Shown piece after piece: positions 48,417-57,171 of a DNA stretch of 64,000 bases (positions within the stretch are counted from its first letter, which is position 1; the number at the start of each line of letters is the position of its first letter). The notes beneath the pieces were generated by a model. It did no database searches, had not been told where the DNA came from, and worked only from the letters and a program-made list of their open reading frames with translations. The position numbers and the translations under genes were made by a program. This stretch comes from Aquisalimonas lutea (lineage in GTDB: Bacteria; Pseudomonadota; Gammaproteobacteria; Nitrococcales; Aquisalimonadaceae): assembly GCF_030409225.1 (NCBI RefSeq), contig NZ_JAUFPK010000001.1, positions 430,191 through 494,190 on the forward strand, written 5' to 3'.

Positions 48417-50834
48417 ATGGCGGAAGAGGACACCAACAGGCGGTTCTGGCTGGGCGGCAAGCGGGAGCCGGAACAGGACCGGTACTTCCTGGAGGCCCTG
48501 GACGACAGTATCTGGACCGAGGGCGGACCGGATGACTGGCATGCCTGCTGGTATACCGGCATGCCGGAGAAATCGGTCTTCACCGGACTCACGGCCGGGC
48601 AGTCCATCAATCACATCCCCGGCAACAGCGTGCTGACCATCAAGAGCAACCTGCACGCGACCCTCGCCGGGGCATACCGTCGCATCGTCGCACAGGAGGG
48701 CGAAGGCAGCCGGGCGGCACGCCGCATGGCCTTCTTCCCGCGTGTCTACGCCATGCCGGACGACTACCACGCGCTGCAGGAGGCGGCCCGGCTGGCGCCG
48801 GAGAAGCCCTGGATCGTCAAGCCGAAGAACTCCGCCCGCGGCAAGGGCATCTCGGTGATCCGCGACGCGGCCACCGCGCCGGTGGACAACGCCTCCATGG
48901 TCCAGGAGTACATCGATACCCCCCATATCATGGACGGGCACAAGTACGTGCTGCGGCTGTACGTACTGATCAGCTCCGTGGAGCCATTGCGGGTCTACCT
49001 GTACAACGAGGGCTCGGTGAAGCTGGCCTCGGAACCCTATGACCCGGGCTCCATCGACAATGTCTATGCGCACCTGACCAACCCGGACATCAACGCCACC
49101 AACACCGCCAGCGCCTCGCCGGTGGTGTTCCGCAGCTTCGCCCGCTACCGCGAATGGCTGCGCGCCCAGGGGCATGACGACGCCGCGCTGTTCGCCCGCC
49201 TGCGCGACATGGTGGCGCTGACAGCGATCGCGGCGCGGGAGCCCATGCGGCAACGGCTCCAGGACACGCCCGGGGACACCGGCGGCTGCTACGAGCTGCT
49301 CGGCCTCGACTGCCTCGTGGACGCCGACCTCAACCCGTGGATCCTGGAATGCAACCTCAGCCCGTCGCTGGACGTCTGCGCCGCGCCCGCGGACGGCGGC
49401 GACGTGGAGGAGGAAATGAAGCGTCGGCTGGTGGCCGACATGGTGCGCCTGCTCGATCTCAACCAGCGCGACCAGGAGGAATTCGCGAGCGCTGACCCCG
49501 CGGAACGCCTCCGCCAGCAGGCGCGCGCCGAGCACGCCCGGGCAGGGGACTACACGCGGGTCTACCCGGTCGCCGAGGCCGATGCCTACCTCCCCTTCTT
49601 CCCGCTGCCGCGCCTGGCGGACCTGGTTCTGGCGGACGACGCGGCGGGCCGGAGCGTCGAGCGCCCGCGCGTGACGCCCTGGGCCACCGAGGAGCTCATC
49701 GACGAGCAGCGGCTGGGGCTGTACTGCCGCCACACGGGCACCCTGTATACGCCCAACGAGACCGCATCGTGGATCTGGCTGCAGGCGGCCGACGGCACCG
49801 ACCCGGACGCCATTGCCGATGCCCTGATCGATACCGGCCACCAGGCGGGCCAGGCACCGGATCCGTGGCAGGTGCGCCAGCAGGTCTGGGACGTGCTCGC
49901 CGACTCGGCGGCATCCGGGCTCCTCCTCCAGCACGGCTGCGGAGACGACACCACGGGCGACGACGATACCCGCGCCACCGCCGGCGTGGTGCCGGAGACC
50001 CCGGAAGCCTCCGTCATGGACATCCGCGCCGGCACGATCGTCTGGCGTGTCGACCTTCCCGACATGGCCACCCGCGAGCGGCTCGCCGGCCTGTTCCGGC
50101 GGACCCCGGACGGCGCGTCGCCGGCGCGTACCCTGGTGATCCGGCGGGCGCGGCGCGGCTATGCGCTGGCCGACGAGCATGCCGTCCGCGCCGACGGGGT
50201 GCGGCTCGCCCGCCTCGCTCCCGCCCTGCGGGGCATCCTGCTCCGGGATTCGGTGCCCGATCCCGCCGCGTGGAGCGTGGACGGGGTGGTGGTGCCGCTT
50301 GCCGGCGGCACGCAGTCCCGCCGGGCCGCGCTGCTCGTCGGCGATGAAGCGACAGCCGCCGGCAAGGCCGGCGCGGATCTGGCGGCGACGCTCGCCATGC
50401 CGTGCTACAGCGGCGCCTACGTCATGGCAGAGACCCCCGAGCGCTTCCACGGCGCACAGCTCCCCGTTCCGCTCCCCTGCTCGGACCGGGAGCCCCCCAT
50501 CCACGAGATGCGCGACCGGTCCCCGGCACGGCTATCGCCGGCCGGCGACAACGCCGGCGACGACGTCTTCACGGTGGACACGGTCATTGTCGTGGCGCGG
50601 GGGGATGATGATGCCGCAGACACAGCCCTCCACCGGATCGCGGGGCTCGACGTGCTCTCGGTGCTGCTCCCGCTGATCGGCACGGGCACCGGCGAGCCCC
50701 CCGACGGCGCGGATGTGGCCCGGCTGCTCGAGTGGCTGGGTGATTGCAGGTTGCTGAAGGTGCGTTCCGATAGCCCGGATGCCGGCGCCGCCCTGGCGAA
50801 CGCGATTGCTTCCGGTGGACCGCACGATGCCTAG
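48417..50834 (+). CDS. TTL-like ATP-grasp / PqqD-like fusion protein
   Basis: An 805-residue multidomain protein. Residues about 45-355 match the tubulin-tyrosine-ligase ATP-grasp family: VKPKNSARGKGISVI (134-148), a KYVLRLYVLISSVEPLRVYL segment, HLTNPDINATN, and the metal residues D298, E311 and N313 in LGLDCLV and WILECNLSPS. Residues about 418-503 resemble PqqD, with GTLYTPNETASWIWLQAADG and ADSAASGLLL. Residues about 530-690 may be a degenerate HPr-kinase-like domain; a Walker A is not clear. ATG 48417 follows AGGGAGAAG; 48384 is an alternative. It likely ligates an amino acid onto the partner small proteins, an inference. Confidence 0.8.
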   Translation: MAEEDTNRRFWLGGKREPEQDRYFLEALDDSIWTEGGPDDWHACWYTGMPEKSVFTGLTAGQSINHIPGNSVLTIKSNLHATLAGAYRRIVAQEGEGSRAARRMAFFPRVYAMPDDYHALQEAARLAPEKPWIVKPKNSARGKGISVIRDAATAPVDNASMVQEYIDTPHIMDGHKYVLRLYVLISSVEPLRVYLYNEGSVKLASEPYDPGSIDNVYAHLTNPDINATNTASASPVVFRSFARYREWLRAQGHDDAALFARLRDMVALTAIAAREPMRQRLQDTPGDTGGCYELLGLDCLVDADLNPWILECNLSPSLDVCAAPADGGDVEEEMKRRLVADMVRLLDLNQRDQEEFASADPAERLRQQARAEHARAGDYTRVYPVAEADAYLPFFPLPRLADLVLADDAAGRSVERPRVTPWATEELIDEQRLGLYCRHTGTLYTPNETASWIWLQAADGTDPDAIADALIDTGHQAGQAPDPWQVRQQVWDVLADSAASGLLLQHGCGDDTTGDDDTRATAGVVPETPEASVMDIRAGTIVWRVDLPDMATRERLAGLFRRTPDGASPARTLVIRRARRGYALADEHAVRADGVRLARLAPALRGILLRDSVPDPAAWSVDGVVVPLAGGTQSRRAALLVGDEATAAGKAGADLAATLAMPCYSGAYVMAETPERFHGAQLPVPLPCSDREPPIHEMRDRSPARLSPAGDNAGDDVFTVDTVIVVARGDDDAADTALHRIAGLDVLSVLLPLIGTGTGEPPDGADVARLLEWLGDCRLLKVRSDSPDAGAALANAIASGGPHDA

Positions 50835-50969
50835 GAAAACGCTGCAGCGAATGCACTGACGCGGATTCCATATATGGTTATGAGGAATCGGTATCCGCTG
50901 CAGCCTCCTGTTCGCGGCCTCTCGCCCCTATACTGGAACCACTATTCCGTAATCGCCACGAGGTGACAT

Positions 50970-51902
50970 ATGCACAAGCGATTCATGCAGCTGCTCGCGC
51001 TGGTGCTGGTGGCGCTGCCGCTGATGGCCGGCGCCCGGTCCATGGAGCCGCTGGTATCGGTGGACTGGCTGGAACGCCATCTCGGCGGGGATGACCTGGT
51101 GGTGGTCGACGTCCGCAGCGGCATCGACGGCAGCGACCGGGCCACCTTCGAGGACGGCCACATCCCCGGCGCCGTCTACAGCAACTACGTCGAGGCGGGC
51201 TGGCGCCAGAGCGAGGACGGCGTCCCCGGGAAGCTTCCCCCGCAAGAGGACGTCGCCGCGCTCATCGGCTCCCTGGGCATCGACAACGAAACGGATGTGG
51301 TCATCGTGCCGGCGGGCGTCGGGTCCACGGACTTCGGCAGCGCCGCGCGGGTGTACTGGACCTTCAAGGTCATGGGCCATGACCGGGTGTCGATCCTCAA
51401 CGGCGGCCACAAGGCCTGGGTGGAGGCCGGCAAGCCGCTCGAGAGCGGCTGGAACGAGCCTGAAACTGCCCGTTTCGAGCCGGACTTCCGGCCGGAGCTC
51501 ATTGCCGACGCCGACGAAGTCTCCCGCGCCCGGGAGGCGGGTATCCAGCTGGTGGACAACCGCCCGGCGCCGCAGTATCGCGGCGAGGAAAAGCATCCCG
51601 CCGCGCGCGCAGCGGGAACCATTCCCGACGCCCTGAACCTGGAGCAGCAGACGCTCACCCGGGAAGGGACCGCGTTCATGGTCGACCGGGAGACGCTCGA
51701 CGATCTCATGGCGCAGGCGAATGTCAGCGACGACCGGCAGACCATCACGTTCTGCAACACGGGCCATTGGGCTGCCCTGGGCTGGTTCGCCCTGAGCGAG
51801 GTCGGCGGCCAGGACAACGTGGCCATGTACGACGGCTCCATGGTCGACTGGTCCCGGGACGAGAACCGCCCGCTGGCCAGCGGCGGCCTGTTCGGCAACT
51901 GA
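50970..51902 (+). CDS. Exported tandem-rhodanese sulfurtransferase
   Basis: A 310-residue thiosulfate sulfurtransferase-like protein. A signal peptide (LLALVLVALPLMAGA) precedes two rhodanese domains; the second has the active cysteine C262 in TFCNTGHWAALGW. The Cys loop is CNTGHW, as in several periplasmic forms. It has its own upstream region and ends in a strong intrinsic terminator, so it is probably unrelated to the TTL-like gene 135 nt before it. Confidence 0.9.
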   Translation: MHKRFMQLLALVLVALPLMAGARSMEPLVSVDWLERHLGGDDLVVVDVRSGIDGSDRATFEDGHIPGAVYSNYVEAGWRQSEDGVPGKLPPQEDVAALIGSLGIDNETDVVIVPAGVGSTDFGSAARVYWTFKVMGHDRVSILNGGHKAWVEAGKPLESGWNEPETARFEPDFRPELIADADEVSRAREAGIQLVDNRPAPQYRGEEKHPAARAAGTIPDALNLEQQTLTREGTAFMVDRETLDDLMAQANVSDDRQTITFCNTGHWAALGWFALSEVGGQDNVAMYDGSMVDWSRDENRPLASGGLFGN

Positions 51903-51925
51903 TCGCCGAACGTACGGAACACAGG

Positions 51926-51957
51926 AGGCCGGCAGATCGATATCTGCCGGCCTTTTT
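51926..51957 (+). terminator. Intrinsic terminator of the rhodanese gene
   Basis: AGGCCGGCAGAT-CGAT-ATCTGCCGGCCT forms a perfect 12-bp stem followed by TTTT, 24 nt past the stop codon. The remaining sequence to 52215 holds AT-rich stretches likely to contain the next promoter, and no gene. Confidence 0.92.
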
Positions 51958-52215
51958 CATGGAATAACGAAACCCTTTCCGAACACAACCATCCCGTTTC
52001 CATCGCACGATTCCCCGCCCGAATGAACCTACGTATCTCCCGTTCGTCGAGCTACGTACGTACATTCGCCGTTGGTGCCTTTTCCCGTTTTCATTAACCT
52101 GAATTCTCAGAGGGCGTTTCCATTCCTGACGCCTTACACTGGCCGGTGCAACAGGAACGCGCGTCACACTGCGGGCAACGTGGGGGCTCGCAACGACGCG
52201 GGAAGGGAGACAGGC

Positions 52216-52965
52216 ATGGCAATACGCCAACGCATCGGCGGGGCGCTGGCCCGCTTTCTCTCGCGTGATCGCCCGGGACTGGGCGACGGCCCCACCTCGG
52301 ACCTGTCACTGCTGCGGGCCTGCCTCCGCCCCGGCGATGTTCTCCTGGTGGAGGGCACCAGCCGCTTCAGTACGGCCATCAAGTACCTGACCCAGTCCAC
52401 GTGGTCGCATGCGGCGATATGCCTCTCCGGCGGGGCCGATGCGGAGCTGCTCGAGGCGGATCTCAACACCGGGGTGCGACGGGTCCCGCTGGAGACCTAC
52501 GCCGGCTACCACACCCGCATCTGCCGGCCGGCGGCGCTGCGGGCGGAGGATCTCGACAGCGTGCTCGCGTACCTCACCGCCCGGGTCGGTCACCAGTATG
52601 ATCTCCGGCACATCATCGATCTAGCGCGTTACCTCCTGCCGACACCGCCCGTGCCGGTTCGCTGGCGCCGCCGGATGCTGACCCTGGGCAGCGGCGATCC
52701 GACGCGGGCGATCTGCTCGTCGCTCATTGCCCAGGCGTTCCAGGCCGTTCACTACCCCATACTCCCGGTCGTGGAGTACGTACCCTGCCCCGGAAGCGCG
52801 CCGGGCGAATGCGTCCAGCGAACCATGCGTCGCCGTCACCATACGCTGTTCACGCCGCGTGATTTCGACATCTCGCCCTACTTCGCCGTCGTCAAACCCG
52901 TACTCGAGCACGAGTTCGACCCGAGCACCCTTCCCTGGGCCGATCCCGCCGAAACGTCACGCTGA
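52216..52965 (+). CDS. YiiX-like permuted papain-fold hydrolase
   Basis: A 249-residue protein of the YiiX/YebB-like permuted NlpC/P60 superfamily. The catalytic His is H65 in STWSHAAICLSGG, preceding C167 in RAICSSLIAQAF, the reversed order expected for this clan. LRPGDVLLVEG is the usual lead-in. No signal peptide is apparent. Members cleave amides or thioesters of peptides or lipids. It may undo the TTL-like modification or act on the envelope; substrate unknown. ATG at 52216 has GGGAGACAGGC upstream. Confidence 0.82.
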   Translation: MAIRQRIGGALARFLSRDRPGLGDGPTSDLSLLRACLRPGDVLLVEGTSRFSTAIKYLTQSTWSHAAICLSGGADAELLEADLNTGVRRVPLETYAGYHTRICRPAALRAEDLDSVLAYLTARVGHQYDLRHIIDLARYLLPTPPVPVRWRRRMLTLGSGDPTRAICSSLIAQAFQAVHYPILPVVEYVPCPGSAPGECVQRTMRRRHHTLFTPRDFDISPYFAVVKPVLEHEFDPSTLPWADPAETSR

Positions 52966-52984
52966 CGCCGCGGGGCCGGTGGCG

Positions 52985-53530
52985 CTACCCGGTGTGCCGT
53001 GCGCTTTCCTGCTCCGCCCAGTAGCGGCGCGTGGAAGGTGCCACACCGAAGCCCGTCGGGACCGTGACGCCCTGGAGACGGGCCATGATGCCGATGAGTG
53101 CCATGTGGTGGATCGTGTGGCTCTGGAGAAACATGAGCTCGCGCCCGAGGCTGGACGCCAGCGACGCCTCTGCGGGCTCGGAGGGATCGGCCACGGCGTA
53201 CCGGACGGTTATCGGCGGATCGCCGTCCACGGTCCCGGCAAGCTCGGCCAGGGCGTACATCAGCCGCTGGAGGCGGCGGCCGGCATGGGCCCGCGACCGC
53301 TCCGTTGCACGGTCGCGGCTGCGGTGATGGTAGTCCGCATCGCCGTCAACGGCGGCAACCACCGCCTCGCCATGCTCGATGATGTGGCGCGCCTGCTGCC
53401 CGATGGAGCTGCCGTGGCAGGGATCGGCCGGCGCCACGAAGTCGCTGTCCGAAAGCCGCTCGATCAGGCTGTTCAGCTCCACGAGGGCACGGCGGTTCTG
53501 CTCCACGAGATCATCCAGATACCCGGCCAT
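52985..53530 (-). CDS. DinB-like family protein
   Basis: A 181-residue four-helix protein of the DinB/YfiT-like superfamily. Conserved histidines appear in SIGQQARHIIEHGEAV and LQSHTIHHMALIGIMARLQG, expected to bind a divalent metal. ATG at 53530 has GGAGGA just upstream. Such proteins often act as thiol-dependent transferases, but the role here is unknown. It converges with yiiX. Confidence 0.82.
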   Translation of the reverse strand: MAGYLDDLVEQNRRALVELNSLIERLSDSDFVAPADPCHGSSIGQQARHIIEHGEAVVAAVDGDADYHHRSRDRATERSRAHAGRRLQRLMYALAELAGTVDGDPPITVRYAVADPSEPAEASLASSLGRELMFLQSHTIHHMALIGIMARLQGVTVPTGFGVAPSTRRYWAEQESARHTG

Positions 53531-53789
53531 TGCATCCTCCGCCGCGTTATATCGCAAAAATCCACCGATTCCCGGGTCCGCCCGGATCGCAGCAGTGACG
53601 GCACCCGACGCCCCCCGGTTGTGCAGTTATCAGGATAGCGGCGACGAGCCCCGAATCGCATGCGTAATAATACGGAATCCGGGACGGCTTCCGGATAACG
53701 CCGCATCGCGCCCGGGCGACGGGCACTACGTAGAAACGCCGATACCCCCGGCCCGCCGGAAGGACTATCGTCACTGGTACAGGCGTCAC

Positions 53790-53886
53790 CGATGTTGTGG
53801 AGCAGACGCATCACCTGTCGTTGTGCGTCTCGTCAGAGCGCAAGGCTCTGCTTCCCCTTGAGCCCATACCCCATGGGCTTTTTTTT
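53790..53886 (+). ncRNA. Candidate small RNA with intrinsic terminator
   Basis: In the 387-bp gap between two minus-strand genes the plus strand has three consecutive hairpins: AGACGCA/TGCGTCT (53804-53830), CAGAGC/GCTCTG (53834-53850) and a terminator stem with eight Ts (53861-53886). No plus-strand gene precedes the terminator, so an orphan transcript is the simplest reading. The 5' end is not defined; the start given is a guess. No known sRNA family was recognised. Confidence 0.45.
53861..53886 (+). terminator. Orphan intrinsic terminator
   Basis: AGCCCAT-ACCCC-ATGGGCT, a 7-bp stem, is followed by eight Ts. On the minus strand the hairpin is not followed by Ts, so it does not serve the downstream end of the minus-strand gene at 53918. 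Confidence 0.85.
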
Positions 53887-53917
53887 GCGTTATCGCGGCG
53901 AGCGGGCATCGACCGGG

Positions 53918-54424
53918 TCACGCGTACGGCGGCGCGCCCACGCGACGTTGCCACAGCCGCGACGCCGCCAGGGCCGCGACGGACAGCGGCACCAGGTAGC
54001 CGAAGAACGCGGCGACAACGCCCAGGGCCGGCACGCCGAGCAGCAGCAGGACACTCGGCGCGCAGCAGGCCGAGCCGGCCAGGAGGGCCGGCAGGGCGCC
54101 CCAGGCACCGGCGAGACCCGACAGCGAGCAGGACCGGGGCGCCCGCCACAGGGCGATGACCCCGTGGACATTCAGGGCGAGCAACGTGCCGAGCAGCGCG
54201 GCGATGGCGACGTTGACCGGGCTGACGAGCACCACCCACCATCCCGCCTCGGCCATGGCGACCGCCTCGAACAGGAAGGGCGCGCGCATGCTGAAGATGC
54301 GCTCCGGGCTCACCGCTGCCGTGCGAACGAGCCAGCCGGCACCGGGCTCGAACGCCAGGTCGCCGATGCCGAACAGGTAGGCCAGCGCGTAGAGCCCGCC
54401 GACCAGTGCCGAGGCCGCGCGCAT
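53918..54424 (-). CDS. Predicted membrane protein with Cys-Cys motif
   Basis: A 168-residue protein with about four hydrophobic segments. LLAGSACCAPSVLLLLGVPALG contains adjacent cysteines, as in MerT-like or thiol-disulfide membrane proteins, but no such family is certain. Starts at ATG 54424, overlapping the DUF3179 stop by one base (TGATG), so the two are cotranscribed. Function unknown. Confidence 0.68.
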   Translation of the reverse strand: MRAASALVGGLYALAYLFGIGDLAFEPGAGWLVRTAAVSPERIFSMRAPFLFEAVAMAEAGWWVVLVSPVNVAIAALLGTLLALNVHGVIALWRAPRSCSLSGLAGAWGALPALLAGSACCAPSVLLLLGVPALGVVAAFFGYLVPLSVAALAASRLWQRRVGAPPYA

Positions 54425-55446
54425 CACGAACCGTCCACCACCCGCGTGTCCGAATAGAACGCCGCCCAGGCGAACCACATGGCCTCGAACCCGTTGACCG
54501 ACTCCAGCGCATCCAGGGCCTCGTGGCGGGGTCCGTCGCGGCCGTAGGTCACCCCCTCGGGGACGTCCATCGCCTCGTCGCCGCGGAACACCCACGCCGT
54601 ACCCAGGCCCGCATCGTGGAGGATCAGGTAATACCGGCCGCCGTGCTCGATCACGACCCCGCCGGTCTCCGCCAGATGCTCGCCATCGACGGCAACGGCG
54701 CCCGCCTGCGTCCGGAAGCCGAAGATCTCCCGCTTGTCGGGATAGCGGTCGTCCTCGTTCTGCAGCGGAAAGAGCGGGCCCGAATCGGGCTCGTAGTAGC
54801 CGGAGGGCGGGTTGTACGAGCCGTAGGGATCGCGCCGGTAGTTGCGCATGTAGCCGGTGTCCGTGGACAGCACCCGGGTCTCCGGGTACCGGGCCCGCCA
54901 CTGCTCCCAGGTCGTCCAGACCACGCGGAACTCCTGCAGCCCGGCGCCCCGCCGGGGCCCGTTGATGGCCGCCGCCAGCATCTGCGGCCAGAAGCTGTCG
55001 GTTTCGCGGTCGTACATGACCAGGTTGCTGTTGATCAGCCGGCCCGAGACGCCCAGCTCGGTGTCGCCGCGGCGGAAGCCGAGCGCCGTCCCGGTGAGCG
55101 GGCAATAGGTGATGCTCACGGGCTCGCCGCCGATTTCGTCGTTGACGATCTCGTGCCAGACGAGCACCCGCTGGGGATACGCCCGCGCCTCGCCGTTGCG
55201 GTAGACGCCGATCACCCGGTCGCCGGCATCCAGGAACGCCGCGGCCTCCGCCGCGGACCACAACGCCGGGTCGTCGATGGACGGAATGCCGTCCTTGGAC
55301 GGCCCCCCGGAGCGCATGGCATCGACATAACGCTCGGCCTCCAGCGGCACCAGCACAGGGTCCCGGGTGGGCAGCCCGTCCGCCGCCAGGCGGGCCGGAA
55401 CCATGAGTGCGAGGGCAAGCAGCACGGAAGCGGACCAACGAGCCAT
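54424..55446 (-). CDS. DUF3179 family protein
   Basis: An exported or membrane-associated 340-residue protein of the DUF3179 family. Signal peptide ending ARLAA22, then VLVWHEIVNDEIGGEPVSITYCPLTGTALGF, which is the family core with a conserved Cys. No enzymatic activity is established. It is first of the two-gene unit with the Cys-Cys membrane protein. Confidence 0.9.
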   Translation of the reverse strand: MARWSASVLLALALMVPARLAADGLPTRDPVLVPLEAERYVDAMRSGGPSKDGIPSIDDPALWSAAEAAAFLDAGDRVIGVYRNGEARAYPQRVLVWHEIVNDEIGGEPVSITYCPLTGTALGFRRGDTELGVSGRLINSNLVMYDRETDSFWPQMLAAAINGPRRGAGLQEFRVVWTTWEQWRARYPETRVLSTDTGYMRNYRRDPYGSYNPPSGYYEPDSGPLFPLQNEDDRYPDKREIFGFRTQAGAVAVDGEHLAETGGVVIEHGGRYYLILHDAGLGTAWVFRGDEAMDVPEGVTYGRDGPRHEALDALESVNGFEAMWFAWAAFYSDTRVVDGS

Positions 55447-55552
55447 GGGATTCTCCTGCGCGCAGCGTTTCCCTCCACTACGCCGCAGCGGCAGGCAGCC
55501 CGCAATCGGGGCTTCTACGGAGCCGAAGCCGCCCCCGACCAGGCCGCACCGT

Positions 55553-56518
55553 TCACGTCCCGGCGCCGCCGTCGTCCGGGAAGAGCCAGCGCGGGACGAG
55601 CCACAGATAGGCGATCATGCCCGCCAGCTCCACCAGGGACTGGAACACCACGACAACGGCGGCGACCTGGTAGGCGGTCGGCAGGCTCAGCGCCAGCGGC
55701 AGGACCACGAAGGAGTTGCGCGTGCCGAAACTGAAGGCCAGGACCCGGCCCTGTGCCGCCGGCAGGCGGAGCCATCCCGCCAGCAGCCACGCCAGGCACG
55801 CCGCGGCGACCAGGTACAGGACGAATACCGGCAACAGTCGCGGCAGCGCACCGGCGGCTTCACGCACCAGGTCCACCTGGGAGGCGCTCACCAGGAAGAT
55901 CACGGCAGCCAGCAGGGGCACCGGCAGCCAGGCCAGGCCGGCGACCAGGCGCGGCGCCGCCGGGCCGGCTCGCTGGGTCAGCCAGGCCAGCCCCAGCGGC
56001 AGGAGGATGAGCCCGGCAAAGGCCCGCAGGACCTCGCCTCCGCCGAGGGCCACCACCGTCTCGCCGCCGAAATACAGGGCCAGGTAGGCGGGCAGGAGAA
56101 CGAGCTGCAGCAGCAGGCTGACGGGCGCCAGGGCGATGGCGCGCCGGGTGGCGCCCCCGGCCTGCTGCACGAAGGCGAGGAACCAGTCGGTGCACGGCAC
56201 CAGCAGCACCAGGGCCACGCCCAGGCGCAGCGCCGGCGAGGCCGGCAGCAGGACGAGCAGCCCCCAGACCAGCAGCGGCACCACCAGGAAGTTGCCGGCC
56301 AGGGCGGCGGCAAGAAACCGCACATCGGCGAAGGCTTCGGTCAGCCCGGCCAGGCGGACCTGGGTGAACGTCGCGTAGAGCAACGCACCGAGCAGGGGCC
56401 AGAGCAGCGCCTCGCCGGACGCACCCAGCACGGGCGCCCCGTGCCCGAGGGCCACACCGAAGGCCAGGGCGGCCGCATAGACGAGCACCTGGCAGCGCTC
56501 CAGCGCTGCCAGGCTCAA
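55553..56518 (-). CDS. BASS-family (bile acid:Na+ symporter-like) transporter
   Basis: A 321-residue membrane protein with about ten helices, of the BASS/arsenite-permease-like superfamily. LLVPCTDWFLAFVQQAGGATRRA and the crossover-type FSFGTRNSFVVLPLALSLP are recognisable. Start chosen at TTG 56518, 7 nt after GGAGG; GTG at 56524 or ATG at 56593 are alternatives, the last overlapping the carbonic anhydrase gene. Substrate uncertain: organic anion or arsenite are possible. Confidence 0.8.
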   Translation of the reverse strand: MSLAALERCQVLVYAAALAFGVALGHGAPVLGASGEALLWPLLGALLYATFTQVRLAGLTEAFADVRFLAAALAGNFLVVPLLVWGLLVLLPASPALRLGVALVLLVPCTDWFLAFVQQAGGATRRAIALAPVSLLLQLVLLPAYLALYFGGETVVALGGGEVLRAFAGLILLPLGLAWLTQRAGPAAPRLVAGLAWLPVPLLAAVIFLVSASQVDLVREAAGALPRLLPVFVLYLVAAACLAWLLAGWLRLPAAQGRVLAFSFGTRNSFVVLPLALSLPTAYQVAAVVVVFQSLVELAGMIAYLWLVPRWLFPDDGGAGT

Positions 56519-56558
56519 CACCACGCCTCCGCGACGCCCGCGCGCGGGTCGGCTGCCG

Positions 56559-57050
56559 TCACCGCACCTCGCTGAGGCGGCCGGAATCGACATCGTAGAC
56601 GAACCCGCGCACGGCGTCCTTGTGCGGGATGAACGGGTTCACCCGGATGCGCTCCATGGACTGCCGCACATCACCCTCCAGGTCCGGGAATGCCTCCAGC
56701 GCGAAATGCGGGCGAATCCCCGTGTCGGCCTCGATGTCCGCCTTGACCTCGTCGTCCCGGAAGCTCTGCATGCCGCACTTGGTGTGGTGGATGAGCATGA
56801 TCTCCCGGGTATTCAGCAACCGCTGGGAGATGACCAGGGAGCGGATGACGTCCTCCGTGACCACGCCGCCGGCATTGCGGATGACATGGGCTTCACCGGG
56901 GGACAGTCCCAGCAGCTGGTAGACGTCCAGGCGCGCATCCATGCAGGTCACCACCGCCACCTGCCGGGATGGCGGCGCCGGCAGCCCGGAGGCGTCGAAG
57001 CCGTCCGCGTAGCCGCCATTGTTGGCGAGCAGGTCGTCTGTAGCGCTCAT
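56559..57050 (-). CDS. Beta-class carbonic anhydrase
   Basis: A 163-residue zinc enzyme interconverting CO2 and bicarbonate. Zinc ligands C36 (CMDAR, with D38 and R40), H88 and C92 (HHTKC) are visible. It resembles the shorter Rv1284-like subgroup. It precedes the BASS transporter by 40 nt, so the two may be cotranscribed, a link of unclear meaning. Confidence 0.93.
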   Translation of the reverse strand: MSATDDLLANNGGYADGFDASGLPAPPSRQVAVVTCMDARLDVYQLLGLSPGEAHVIRNAGGVVTEDVIRSLVISQRLLNTREIMLIHHTKCGMQSFRDDEVKADIEADTGIRPHFALEAFPDLEGDVRQSMERIRVNPFIPHKDAVRGFVYDVDSGRLSEVR

Positions 57051-57171
57051 GATCTCTCCCTCCAGCTCGAGCCGAGTGTCTTGACCACCAAACTAGCACC
57101 ACCCCCGCGGCGGGCCAACGGCGCCAAAGGGGCGATACCTCCTCAGAGGTTGGTAAAGCGCACGTCCCCGC

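Noticed and set aside
48378-50504. 708-residue minus-strand frame over the TTL-like gene
   Set aside because: Antisense composition (Val/Ala/Gly/Arg-rich), no motif; the plus strand has coherent domains.
48417-50834. Reading the large protein as a D-Ala-D-Ala ligase or a graspetide macrocyclase
   Set aside because: The motif order (KPxxxxRGxGI, KYVLRLYVL, HLTN, D...E-x-N) fits TTL better than Ddl or MvdCD-type ATP-grasps. The exact reaction remains open.
44356-52061. Shared TACGTACGTA motif upstream of several genes (about 44356 and 52053)
   Set aside because: Similar 8-mers also occur in coding DNA (for example near 59711), and a few are expected by chance in 64 kb, so no regulon is claimed.
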